Positions 1 through 7,205 of a stretch of DNA of 64,000 nt are shown here, piece by piece. Source of the stretch: JAJPXI01 sp051867655 (GTDB lineage: Bacteria > Bacillota > Clostridia > Oscillospirales > Oscillospiraceae); NCBI GenBank assembly GCA_051867655.1, contig JBJDYV010000013.1, positions 1 to 64,000 on the forward strand, written 5' to 3'. The translations under genes and the position numbers were made by a program. How positions within the stretch are numbered: the first letter of the stretch is position 1; every line of letters starts with the position of its first letter. The notes beneath the pieces were generated by a model. That model did no database searches, was not told the DNA's origin, and saw nothing but the letters and a program-made list of their open reading frames with translations.

Positions 1-155
1 TGATGTTCGAGGCCCTGTTCAACGCCGGCATCAACATCAACATGATCTCCACCAGTGAGATCAAGGTCTCCGTCCTGGTGGACATCAACGACGCCGACCG
101 GGCGGTACAGGCCATCCACGACCGCTTCTTCACCGAATTCGGGGACGGAAAGTAA
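1..155 (+). CDS. lysC: Aspartate kinase, C-terminal end (partial)
   Basis: The last 50 codons of a gene entering from the left, ending in TAA at 153-155. The readable part (FNAGININMISTSEIKVSVL) is the typical second ACT domain of aspartate kinase, the allosteric amino-acid-binding segment of the enzyme that phosphorylates aspartate at the head of the lysine/threonine/methionine pathway. The catalytic domain lies outside the window. A strong hairpin follows at once, so this is the end of its transcript. Family assignment rests on the ACT motif alone but is characteristic. Confidence 0.85.
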   Translation, partial: MFEALFNAGININMISTSEIKVSVLVDINDADRAVQAIHDRFFTEFGDGK

Positions 156-176
156 TCCCGGTTCTGTACACATTTC

Positions 177-215
177 AAAACCTCCGTACATAGAATGTAC
201 GGAGGTTTTCTGCGT
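177..215 (+). terminator. Terminator after lysC
   Basis: A perfect 15-bp stem (177-191 with 195-209) closed by a 3-nt loop, the 3' arm ending in TTTT followed by CTGCGTTTTC. It sits 22 bases after the lysC stop and immediately before the next start codon at 232. Confidence 0.85.
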
Positions 216-231
216 TTTCGGGGGTGTACAT

Positions 232-750
232 ATGGAGTGGAGCGTAAGGGAGCAGGGCCCCCGGGCGGTCATTGAAGTCTGGCGCAAGGACGACGGAGAA
301 GGGCTTTACAAGGCGTATGCGGCGGGGCCGGGCGGGCGCATCCTGCTGGGCACCCTGATGCCGGAGGGCGGGCGGCTGTTCCTGCGGCGCACCCTGTCCA
401 TCGACAGCCTGCGCCGCCAGGGGGTCTGGCCCGTCCGGCAGGTGACCGAGGAGCTGGTCTGCTCCTTCCGGGAACAGCCCCCAGCCGTTGAGTGGAAGGA
501 CGAGGTGCTGCGCCGCTGCGCCCAGCGCCTGCCCCGCCATACCGTGCACCGGGAGGGGGACGGCTTTTCCCTGAGCTTCCCCTTCGATCCCCGCGCCCCC
601 TTTCCCCTGCCCCCCATCTTCTGCTTTGGGCGGGTGGAAAACGGACGGCTGATTTTTTCCTTCCATAAGGGCGGCGTGCCGTATATTTTTCCCGGGCAAG
701 GAAAAAATAGGGATGAAGCCGAAACACAAAGGAGGGAACACCGTGGCTAA
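232..750 (+). CDS. Conserved hypothetical protein, 172 aa
   Basis: The frame is open further upstream, but that part reads through the lysC end and terminator; ATG 232 is the first sensible start after the hairpin, though its ribosome binding site is poor (GGGTGTACAT). The product is soluble, has no signal peptide or membrane helix, is rich in Arg/Gly/Pro and contains two Trp-anchored segments (GVWPV, PAVEW). I do not recognise a named family. It overlaps the following coat-protein start by 8 bases, suggesting coexpression with the CotF pair. Confidence 0.6.
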   Translation: MEWSVREQGPRAVIEVWRKDDGEGLYKAYAAGPGGRILLGTLMPEGGRLFLRRTLSIDSLRRQGVWPVRQVTEELVCSFREQPPAVEWKDEVLRRCAQRLPRHTVHREGDGFSLSFPFDPRAPFPLPPIFCFGRVENGRLIFSFHKGGVPYIFPGQGKNRDEAETQRREHRG

Positions 751-928
751 TCTGACCACCAAGGAGCTCAGCGCACTGGAGGACCAGCTGGGGTTTGAGA
801 AGGTCATGTGCTGCAAGTATCAGGACGCGATGCAGCAGTGCACCGACCAGCAGCTGAAAAGCAGCTATCAGCAGTACGCCGGCCAGCACAAGCAGAACTA
901 CGATACGCTGCTGAATTTTTTAAAGTAA
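743..928 (+). CDS. Small CotF-like spore coat protein, 61 aa
   Basis: GTG 743 is preferred because a strong site (GGAGGG, 731-736) lies 6 bases upstream; the frame could extend to 713 without a ribosome site. The product is all-helical, with paired Tyr/Gln helices (CCKYQDAMQQC, SSYQQYAGQHKQNYDTLL) like the ferritin-like coat protein F (CotF) fold. With the next gene it forms a tandem pair of short coat-type proteins, probably made in the mother cell and placed on the spore; that role is inferred from the family. No sporulation promoter was identified. Confidence 0.65.
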   Translation: MANLTTKELSALEDQLGFEKVMCCKYQDAMQQCTDQQLKSSYQQYAGQHKQNYDTLLNFLK

Positions 929-941
929 AGGAGCGACGACC

Positions 942-1199
942 ATGACCGAGCAGGAATGGGTGACCGACCTGATGATGGGCGAAAAAAAGATGAGCGCCAA
1001 CTATGATACCTACGCATCCGAGTGCGTCAACACTCAGCTGCGTGACCAGTTTCTGCAGATCCTGAACCAGAGCCACAAGGCCCAGACCGAGCTGTTCAAC
1101 CAGGCCAAGAGCAAAGGCTGGTACCAGGTGGAACAGGCCCCCGCCAGCAAGGTGGACACCGCCTACCAGAAGTTCTCCAATTCCAAACCCCAGGGATAA
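942..1199 (+). CDS. CotF-family spore coat protein, 85 aa
   Basis: Starts 13 bases after the previous gene with GGAG upstream. The segment WVTDLMMGEKKMSANYDTYA followed by a second amphipathic helix and the ending GWYQVEQAP is characteristic of CotF-domain coat proteins, small four-helix (paired) relatives of ferritin without metal ligands. Full length for the short members of the family. It shares a transcript with the 61-aa protein and ends at a bidirectional terminator. Confidence 0.8.
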   Translation: MTEQEWVTDLMMGEKKMSANYDTYASECVNTQLRDQFLQILNQSHKAQTELFNQAKSKGWYQVEQAPASKVDTAYQKFSNSKPQG

Positions 1200-1241
1200 A
1201 AAAGGAGCGCTGATCGACAAGCGATCAGCGCTCTCTTTTTT
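1197..1241. terminator. Bidirectional terminator between convergent genes
   Basis: A perfect 12-bp stem (1205-1216 with 1222-1233), 5-nt loop, T-rich tail on the plus strand (TCTTTTTT) and on the minus strand (TCCTTTTTT). It ends both the coat-protein transcript and the converging transporter gene. Confidence 0.9.
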
Positions 1242-1248
1242 ATGTAGT

Positions 1249-2625
1249 TTAAATGAAGAAGTAGGAATGGAACAGCGAAATCAAGATGACGTTGGCCAGA
1301 ATGGCAAAGGGCTGGGAGATGCCGTAGCCCACGATGGGCTCGTCGCTGTCCATGGTGCTCAGGGCAGTGCCCAGGCCGACAGCGGAGGTGCAGCCGCCGC
1401 AGATCGCGCCTGCGAGCATACCCCAGTTCATCTTCATCAGGATACGGCCGACAAAGATGGCCACCAGGATACCGATGACTTCCACGACCAGAGCCATGAT
1501 GGCCAGGATGAACATGGAACCGGACAGGGCGCTGACCACGTTATAGCCATAGAGCAGGCCCATGACGGACATGAAGAAGATCAGGCTGAACTCACGCAGG
1601 AAGCCGAGGGTCTTGGGATTCATGGTCAGATCGAAGGGACCGATCTTGGGAATGTTGCTGAACACCAGGGCGCTGATCAGAACGCCGCCCACCGCACTCA
1701 GGGAGAAGGAGACGGACTTGCCCAGCGGGATCTCGATGGAACCGAGCAGGATGCCGACGGCAATGACCAGGCCGAAGATCACGGCACTGTACATAAAGGG
1801 CTTGCCATTGTCGTCGCCCTTGCCGCCGCCGAAGGCGCCGCCGCCGCCCTGGGCGTGCTCACCGGCGGGCTTCTTCTTCTTGGTCGCAATGGAGAGCAGG
1901 GTCATGGCCAGGATGATGCCCACAGTGCCCACGGGGAAGCTGATGGCGTAGCCGGTGCCGATGCCGGCCTTTGCCTTACCCAGGAAAGCGCCGACCTGCT
2001 CCTGCGTCAGGGACTCGGTCGGGGTGGTGTCCTCGGCGCCGATCATTTCCAGAACGCGGGTCTTATCCGCGTCGTCCAGCGCCGCATAGCGCTCCTGAAC
2101 GTCGCCCGCCATGTTGCCGACCACTTCCATGGAAGTGCCCAGAGCGGCGGTGTTGGTCATGGAGCCGGAGTACAGGCCGGAGATGGCGTAGCCGTTATAG
2201 CTCTTGCCCATCAGGGAGGGGCCGACCTTCAGGCAGCCCACGGTCAGAGCCATAGCAACAATCGGGATCAGGATGCCCAGCACGACCAGCTTCAGGCCGG
2301 TCTTGTTCAGGGCGGACTTGATCTTGCCGCCGACGGACAGGCCGATGGAGGCGATGAAGAGGATCAGGAAGAACATCATGAAGGACTGGGGAACGAGGCC
2401 GCCGCTGATGATGCTCGAAGCCTTGTCATAGTACGCGCTGGTTTCGGGGACCGTTTTGGCGACCGCAGTGACCAGCCAGCCGATAAAGATACCGACGAAG
2501 ATGCCGCCGGTGCCGCCCAGGCTGAAGCCCTTGATCTTGATCTTGCCGAGGGCCGCGCCGAGAGCCGCGGTGACAAACAGAAGAAAATACGTGTTCGTGA
2601 ACACTGAAACAAGGTATGATGTCAT
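1249..2625 (-). CDS. AspT/YidE/YbjL-family membrane transporter, 458 aa
   Basis: A membrane protein with about ten helices in two homologous halves. The N-terminal motif LGKIKIKGFSLGGTGGIFVG and the glycine-rich SGLYSGSMTNTAALGT segment are typical of the aspartate:alanine exchanger duplication domain. Family members are usually about 550 aa with two TrkA-C domains between the halves; here the linker (about residues 180-280) is only a short acidic segment and a Gly-rich tract (GGGGAFGGGKGDDNGK), so the TrkA-C domains are absent. Likely an organic-acid or amino-acid exchanger; substrate unknown. Start ATG 2625 has GGGAG 9 bases upstream. It is transcribed from a strong promoter about 320 bases upstream through a structured leader. 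Confidence 0.8.
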   Translation of the reverse strand: MTSYLVSVFTNTYFLLFVTAALGAALGKIKIKGFSLGGTGGIFVGIFIGWLVTAVAKTVPETSAYYDKASSIISGGLVPQSFMMFFLILFIASIGLSVGGKIKSALNKTGLKLVVLGILIPIVAMALTVGCLKVGPSLMGKSYNGYAISGLYSGSMTNTAALGTSMEVVGNMAGDVQERYAALDDADKTRVLEMIGAEDTTPTESLTQEQVGAFLGKAKAGIGTGYAISFPVGTVGIILAMTLLSIATKKKKPAGEHAQGGGGAFGGGKGDDNGKPFMYSAVIFGLVIAVGILLGSIEIPLGKSVSFSLSAVGGVLISALVFSNIPKIGPFDLTMNPKTLGFLREFSLIFFMSVMGLLYGYNVVSALSGSMFILAIMALVVEVIGILVAIFVGRILMKMNWGMLAGAICGGCTSAVGLGTALSTMDSDEPIVGYGISQPFAILANVILISLFHSYFFI

Positions 2626-2947
2626 GAATTACACTCCCATTTGATGCTCAGTCAACAGCATTGCTGAAAGACTGAAAGCAAAAAAATAATCCGCTTGTCC
2701 ATAGTGGAACAAAGCAGATTGCCATACAGTACTCAATTGTACGCGGAACGAGCATAGAATAAGAAGCTTGATTGTCCTCCCTTCACTGAACCAGGCGCAC
2801 CAGCCTTGATCTTTCGGTTTTCCCATTTAGTTTTCTATCAGAGATGGAAAAATCCACGGTCAACGCTACGTTTTTCTGCTTTCCCCCTTCACGAAGCCGG
2901 GCGCGTTATCTTCACTATCTTTTCACTCAGTTTCGACAGCGAAATAA
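2626..2947 (-). promoter_or_regulatory. Long 5' leader with internal terminator (candidate cis-regulatory RNA)
   Basis: Transcription from the promoter at 2948-2977 would give a leader of about 315 nt. Read on the minus strand it holds two related segments (2904-2882 and 2798-2775), each with GCGCC(C/T)GG, a small TTC/GAA hairpin and GTGAAGGG, followed by a terminator-like hairpin 55 nt before the start codon. Layout (tandem motif, terminator, gene) resembles riboswitch or attenuator control. I could not match it to glycine, SAM, T-box, lysine or glutamine leaders. Confidence 0.5.
2680..2720 (-). terminator. Attenuator-like terminator inside the transporter leader
   Basis: On the minus strand the arms 2720-2706 and 2700-2688 pair (13 pairs, two G-U, one or two bulges) with a 5-nt loop and are followed one base later by seven consecutive T residues (2686-2680). 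It lies upstream of the transporter start, not after a gene, so it would stop transcription before the coding region unless an alternative fold is made. Confidence 0.7.
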
Positions 2948-2977
2948 ATTATATATTAAAATATATTTTTAAGTCAA
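2948..2977 (-). promoter_or_regulatory. Sigma-A promoter of the AspT-family transporter
   Basis: On the minus strand: -35 TTGACT (2977-2972), 18-bp A+T-only spacer, -10 TATAAT (2953-2948). The very A/T-rich spacer stands out in a GC-rich genome. Confidence 0.8.
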
Positions 2978-3065
2978 CACAAATCCGTGAAAAATCCTAC
3001 AAAATTTTGGGAGCCAAATTGGTGAATCTGCGCACAAGGGCCGTCTGACCGCGTGTCCGCGCCCC

Positions 3066-4100
3066 TTATCGCGATTCAGGCCGGCCAACCGTCCTTTCAC
3101 GCCCCCCGGACGGGACCTTCACAGTGCCGTCCGGGATCAGGTACTCCACCAGCCGGACCAGCTGCCGGTTAAAGGGGAGCAGCAGGACCGTGCAGGCCAC
3201 GTTGAAGCCCAGGTGGAGGTCGGCGATGGAGCCGCGGTCCAGAACGGAATCCCAGAAGGGGAAGCGGAACAGAGCATGGCCCGCGTACAGAGCAAACAGG
3301 AAAACCACCGTGCCGATGACATTGAAGGACAGGTGGAGGGCAGCGGTGCGTCTGGCGTTTGTGCTGGCCCCGATGGAGGCAAGCAGGGCGGTGACGCAGG
3401 TGCCGATGTTCTGCCCCATGATCAGGGGGACGGCAATTTGAAAGGTGACCGCGCCGGTGGAGCTGACGGCCTGCAGAATGCCCATGGAGGCGGAGGAGCT
3501 CTGGAGCAGGGCGCTGACCGCCGCGCCCGCCAGAACACCCAACAGAGGGTTGGCGAAGCGGGTGAGCAGGGCGGCAAATTCCGGCAGACCGGCCAAGGGG
3601 GCGACCGCGGTCTCCATGGTCTCCATGCCGATGAACAGAAGGCCCAGCCCCAGAACGATCCGGCCCACGGTGCGCCAGCGTCCGCTCCAAAGGAACAGGT
3701 AGAAGATCACGCCCGTCAGGGCCAGAACGGGGCCCAGGACGGCAGGCTTGAGCAGAGCGAGAAAAATATGGTCGGAGGAGATGTCGCCCAGGCGCAGCAG
3801 TTGGGCGGTGACGGTGGTGCCGATGTTGGCGCCCATGATGATGCCTACGGTCTGCCGCAGCTTCATAACGCCCGCGTTCACAAAGCCCACGCACAGGACG
3901 GTGGTGGCGGCGGAGCTCTGGATCACGCCGGTGACCAGAGCGCCCAGGAGCACCCCCTTGAAGATGCTGCTGGTCAGCCGCTCCAGCAGCTTTTCCAGAC
4001 GGCCGCCGGACAGCTCTTCCAGCCCCTCCGTCATGGTGGACATGCCGAACAGAAACAGGGCGACGGCCCCCAGCATGGAGATCACATTCGTATAATCCAC
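3066..4100 (-). CDS. Na+/phosphate symporter-like protein (Na_Pi_cotrans), 344 aa
   Basis: Two inverted halves each carry the family's QSS signature: GVIQSSAATTVL (about residue 59) and ALLQSSSASMGIL (about residue 200), plus GANIGTTVTAQ and GQNIGTCVTALL. About eight membrane helices. Bacterial NptA-type proteins of about 550 aa usually carry a cytoplasmic PhoU-like domain; this one stops after the membrane part, so it is the short form. Predicted to take up phosphate with sodium, though other anions are possible. The start is GTG 4100, preceded by GGGGGG; a TATAAT-like element (4137-4132) lies upstream. Confidence 0.85.
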   Translation of the reverse strand: MDYTNVISMLGAVALFLFGMSTMTEGLEELSGGRLEKLLERLTSSIFKGVLLGALVTGVIQSSAATTVLCVGFVNAGVMKLRQTVGIIMGANIGTTVTAQLLRLGDISSDHIFLALLKPAVLGPVLALTGVIFYLFLWSGRWRTVGRIVLGLGLLFIGMETMETAVAPLAGLPEFAALLTRFANPLLGVLAGAAVSALLQSSSASMGILQAVSSTGAVTFQIAVPLIMGQNIGTCVTALLASIGASTNARRTAALHLSFNVIGTVVFLFALYAGHALFRFPFWDSVLDRGSIADLHLGFNVACTVLLLPFNRQLVRLVEYLIPDGTVKVPSGGRERTVGRPESR

Positions 4101-4179
4101 AGCTTGCCCCCCGATCTTTTTTACACTGGCATTATACGGGACAGCCCGTCCGGAAAGAACGGAAAGCGGGCGGCATATC

Positions 4180-4209
4180 TTGTTTTATGGCGCCGGAATA
4201 TGATATGAT
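4180..4209 (+). promoter_or_regulatory. Promoter of the ComEC-like lipoprotein gene
   Basis: -35 TTGTTT (4180-4185), 18-bp spacer, -10 TATGAT (4204-4209), 27 bases before ATG 4237, which also has a strong AGGAGGG site. Confidence 0.6.
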
Positions 4210-4236
4210 AAAGCTAGATTCTATTAGGAGGGAACC

Positions 4237-5298
4237 ATGAAAAAGCAAAAAAATATGTTCCTTGCGGCGGCGCTGCTGTTGCTTCTTTTGTGCGGGTGCG
4301 TTCCGGAGACGGGCGCGCCCGCCTTTACGCCCACGCCCATACCCACGCCCACGGTCAGCGGGGACGGGCTGACCGTCCATTTTATCGACGTGGGCCAGGC
4401 GGACTGCGCGCTGCTCCAGTGCGGCGGGCAGTCCATGCTGATCGACGGCGGAAATGCCGAGGACAGCAGCCTGGTGGTGTCCTACTTACAGGGCCAGGGC
4501 GTGGAGTATCTGGACTATGTGGTGTGCACCCACGCCCACGAGGACCATGTGGGCGGCCTGTCCGGGCCGCTGAACACCTGCACCGTGGGACAGGTCTTCG
4601 CGCCGGTAACCGAGTACGATTCCAAGGTGTTTTCCAACTTCGTGAAATACACCCAGCAGCAGGGGCTGGGCCTCACAATTTCCCAGGCGGACAGCACCTT
4701 TGCTCTGGGCCAGGCGCAGGTGACCGTGCTGGGGCCGCGCCGGGAGTATGAGGACACCAACAACACCTCCATTGTCCTGCGGGTGGATTACGGGGAGACC
4801 TCCTTCCTGTTCACCGGCGATATGGAGAGCACGGCGGAGCAGGACCTGCTGGACGCCGGCTGCGATCTGGACGCCACCGTGCTGAAGGTGGGCCACCACG
4901 GCAGCAGCACGTCCAGCAGCTACGTGTTCCTGCGGGAGGTCATGCCCACATACGCGGTCATCTCCGTGGGGAAGGACAACTCCTACGGGCACCCCCACGA
5001 GGAGGTCATGAGCCGCCTGTACGACGCGCAGGTCACGGTCTACCGCACGGACGAGCAGGGCACGGTGGTGGCCTTCAGCGACGGCGAGACGGTCACCTTT
5101 ACCACGGAGAAGGACGTTGCGCCCACCGTCGGCCGGGACGAGGCGGAACAGCAGGTATACATTGGAAACCTGAACTCCCATGTGTTCCACCGGGAGAGCT
5201 GCACGGGCCTGCCCGCGGAGCAGAACCGGGTGTACTTTGACAGCCGCGACGCGGCGGTGGCCGAGGGCTATACCCCCTGCGGCCGGTGCAGCCCCTGA
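4237..5298 (+). CDS. ComEC-type metallo-beta-lactamase-fold lipoprotein with Ada-like Cys domain, 353 aa
   Basis: A lipoprotein signal (hydrophobic helix ending LLLCGC) anchors it outside the membrane, followed by a Thr-Pro linker. Residues about 48-280 are a metallo-beta-lactamase fold: VHFIDVGQADC, LIDGGN, THAHEDHVGG (metal-binding HxHxDH), FLFTGDM, KVGHHGSSTSSS. This is the hydrolase domain found at the C-terminus of the competence DNA channel ComEC and in stand-alone exported relatives, so nuclease or phosphodiesterase activity is likely. The last 45 residues (IGNLNSHVFHRESC ... GYTPCGRC) form a four-Cys/His domain like the metal-binding part of Ada, also seen at the end of secreted nucleases. 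Monocistronic, with its own promoter and terminator. Confidence 0.85.
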   Translation: MKKQKNMFLAAALLLLLLCGCVPETGAPAFTPTPIPTPTVSGDGLTVHFIDVGQADCALLQCGGQSMLIDGGNAEDSSLVVSYLQGQGVEYLDYVVCTHAHEDHVGGLSGPLNTCTVGQVFAPVTEYDSKVFSNFVKYTQQQGLGLTISQADSTFALGQAQVTVLGPRREYEDTNNTSIVLRVDYGETSFLFTGDMESTAEQDLLDAGCDLDATVLKVGHHGSSTSSSYVFLREVMPTYAVISVGKDNSYGHPHEEVMSRLYDAQVTVYRTDEQGTVVAFSDGETVTFTTEKDVAPTVGRDEAEQQVYIGNLNSHVFHRESCTGLPAEQNRVYFDSRDAAVAEGYTPCGRCSP

Positions 5299-5314
5299 AA
5301 AGCAGATACAAATC

Positions 5315-5366
5315 ATGCCCGGGAAGCCTTGCAAATGCAAGGCTTCCCGGGCATTTCTTATTTTGT
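5315..5366 (+). terminator. Terminator of the ComEC-like gene
   Basis: A perfect stem of 17-19 bp (5315-5333 with 5336-5354) followed by TTCTTATTTTG, 17 bases after the stop codon. Confidence 0.85.
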
Positions 5367-5388
5367 AAAAGCGGGTTAGTCTGTCTCT

Positions 5389-5549
5389 TCAGTAACCACT
5401 GACTCAATCGGCAAAAGCGGATTGCGAGAAATTTTGCGTCAGAAAAAGGCGCAGTTTCGCAGGAATACTTTGTGTATTTCAAGAAACTGCAACGCATTTA
5501 TGGCGGAAAATTTCCGCAAGGCGCCGCAGACGCATTGATTCAGTGGTTA
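5389..5549. repeat. 160-bp imperfect inverted-repeat element (element A)
   Basis: The whole segment folds back on itself. The outer arms AGTAACCACTGACTCAAT and its partner ATTGATTCAGTGGTTACT match with one mismatch; inside, GCAGTTTC/GAAACTGC and AATAC/GTATT pair around a TTTGT loop, and intermediate stretches (AAATTT flanked by GCG) also align. It lies between a terminator and the stop codon of the next (minus) gene and contains no gene. It looks like a MITE-type or palindromic intergenic repeat; other copies would have to be sought outside the window. Confidence 0.65.
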
Positions 5550-7205
5550 CTACTCCAGCGCAAAGAGCGCCGCGCCCAGGGCGCCGCACAGGTCGGGGTC
5601 CTCGGCGATGAACAGGCTGCTGCCCAGGCGGTTTTCCAGCTCCCGAACCACTCCCCCGTTCCGGGCCACGCCGCCGGTCATCATGAAGGAGGCCGCGCCC
5701 TTGGCCCGGCTGACCATGGAGGCGGTCTTGGCGGCCACGGACTTGTTCAGCGCGTGGATGATGTCGCTGTCGGCGTGGTTATCGGCAATGAGCGAGATGA
5801 CCTCCGACTCGGCAAAGACGGTGCACATGCTGGAAATGGTCAGATCCTTTTTCCAGGACAGTCCCCGGCGACTCATTTCGGCCAGGTCCAGCTCCAGGGT
5901 GCGGGCCATCATCTCCAGAAAGCGGCCGGTCCCGGCGGCGCATTTGTCGTTCATGATGAAGTTGCTCACAGCGCCGCTTTCGTCCAGGCAGATGACCTTG
6001 CTGTCCTGCCCGCCGATGTCCACGATGGTGCGCACCGCGGGGTTCAGGAAAAACGCGCCCCGGGCGTGGCAGGTGATCTCCGTTTTGGTGCCGGTGGCAA
6101 AGGGAATGTTATTGCGGCCGTAGCCGGTGGCCAGGATGGCGGAAAAGTCCCCGGGCTGCACGGACAGCTTTTGGCAGACCTCCTCCAGCGCGGCCCCGGC
6201 CCCGTTCTGGGCCTTGGCTCCGGTGCGGACGATGGCCGTGGCCAGCACGTTTTTGTCCCGGTCCAGGACCACCATGTTGGTGGTGGTGGAGCCGCTGTCG
6301 ATCCCCGCGTACAGGCCGGTTTGGGCGCGCACCTGCCCCGCCGGGGCCTTCCCGGCGGCGGGTTCGGAGAGCAGGCTCTCCGCGAAGGCCTCCAGCCGGG
6401 TGGACAGCTGCCCGGAGGGCTGGGGCATGTAGTCCGACTCGATCTTCAGGATGGGAAGGGCGGTGCGCCGCTTCAGCTCGGCGTAGTCAAAGCCGTAGAA
6501 GTCGCAGAATTTGACGGTGTTGTAGATGATGCCCTTCAGCTGCGGGTGCTCGGTCAGGGCCCGGCGGCCCGCCACGCCGGTCATGCGCATGCAGGGGGTC
6601 ATGCCCAGCAGCGCACCCGCGTACCAGTCCATCAAGGTGTCAAAATCCATCTGCTCCGCGTTCTCGGGAAGGGGCTCCAGATTGCGGTTGCCGCTACAGG
6701 TCAGGTTCACCACGGGCAGGGGCAGGCTTTTTTGCATGAGCGCCAGCAGCGGTGGGCTGACCCGGGCGCCCAGCACGGCCAGAAAGGGCCCGTCCGGCAG
6801 AGCGGCGGAGGGCTCCCGGCAGGCGTCCAGAAACATTTCCCGGGAAAAGCCTGTGCCCAGATAACTGTGAAGCTCATCCGCCAGGCGCAGCAGCTCCCCC
6901 TTCAGGCGGTCCCGGGCGCAGGGGCCGTCCTCGTGGGGTAGGTCCATCAGGTGCAGGAAGGACTGCTTTCCCGCGTGGCGAAGCACATCGTGGGAGCGCC
7001 GGACGGAGTCGCAGCAGTCCACCAGCACAAGCTCCTCCTGTTTCATGCCCTCCTGGATCAGCGCCTTGGCGTGGCAGCACAGGTTGGCGTGGGTCAGGGC
7101 CTCGGCGGTCTCGAAGTCCGCCTCCTCGCAGTCCAGAAGGACCGCTTCGGCGCCGAAGGCGGCCAGCAGCTCCACGGGGGTGTATTTGCAGGTGTATCCG
7201 ATCAT
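5550..7205 (-). CDS. 2-hydroxyacyl-CoA dehydratase-like subunit fused to BcrAD/HgdC-type ATPase activator, 551 aa
   Basis: Residues 1-270 resemble the HgdB-type subunit (starts MIGYTCKYTPVELLAAFG; VDCCDSVRRSHDVLRH; GIIYNTVKFCDFYGFDY), and residues 290-551 are a complete activator ATPase of the ASKHA fold: GIDSGSTTTNMVVLD phosphate loop, DIGGQDSK, and the two cluster cysteines in NDKCAAGTGRF and SSMCTVFAESE that bridge the dimeric [4Fe-4S]. Activators fire single low-potential electrons into dehydratase or reductase partners at the cost of ATP. Usually the activator is a separate protein of about 260 aa; here it is joined to a component. Its start overlaps the stop of the next subunit (ATGA at 7202-7205), so the two are cotranslated. 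Substrate cannot be read from sequence. Confidence 0.8.
   Translation of the reverse strand: MIGYTCKYTPVELLAAFGAEAVLLDCEEADFETAEALTHANLCCHAKALIQEGMKQEELVLVDCCDSVRRSHDVLRHAGKQSFLHLMDLPHEDGPCARDRLKGELLRLADELHSYLGTGFSREMFLDACREPSAALPDGPFLAVLGARVSPPLLALMQKSLPLPVVNLTCSGNRNLEPLPENAEQMDFDTLMDWYAGALLGMTPCMRMTGVAGRRALTEHPQLKGIIYNTVKFCDFYGFDYAELKRRTALPILKIESDYMPQPSGQLSTRLEAFAESLLSEPAAGKAPAGQVRAQTGLYAGIDSGSTTTNMVVLDRDKNVLATAIVRTGAKAQNGAGAALEEVCQKLSVQPGDFSAILATGYGRNNIPFATGTKTEITCHARGAFFLNPAVRTIVDIGGQDSKVICLDESGAVSNFIMNDKCAAGTGRFLEMMARTLELDLAEMSRRGLSWKKDLTISSMCTVFAESEVISLIADNHADSDIIHALNKSVAAKTASMVSRAKGAASFMMTGGVARNGGVVRELENRLGSSLFIAEDPDLCGALGAALFALE

Noticed and set aside
1267..2607. Long open frame of about 446 codons on the plus strand
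   Set aside because: It is the mirror of the AspT-family transporter; the translation is Gln/His/Asp-rich with no domain, as expected for the antisense of a GC-rich gene.
2740..2940. Glycine riboswitch (tandem aptamers) in the transporter leader
   Set aside because: Two related motifs and GAAGGG are present, but the conserved CCGAAGGGGCAA and CTCTCAGG core elements of glycine aptamers are not.
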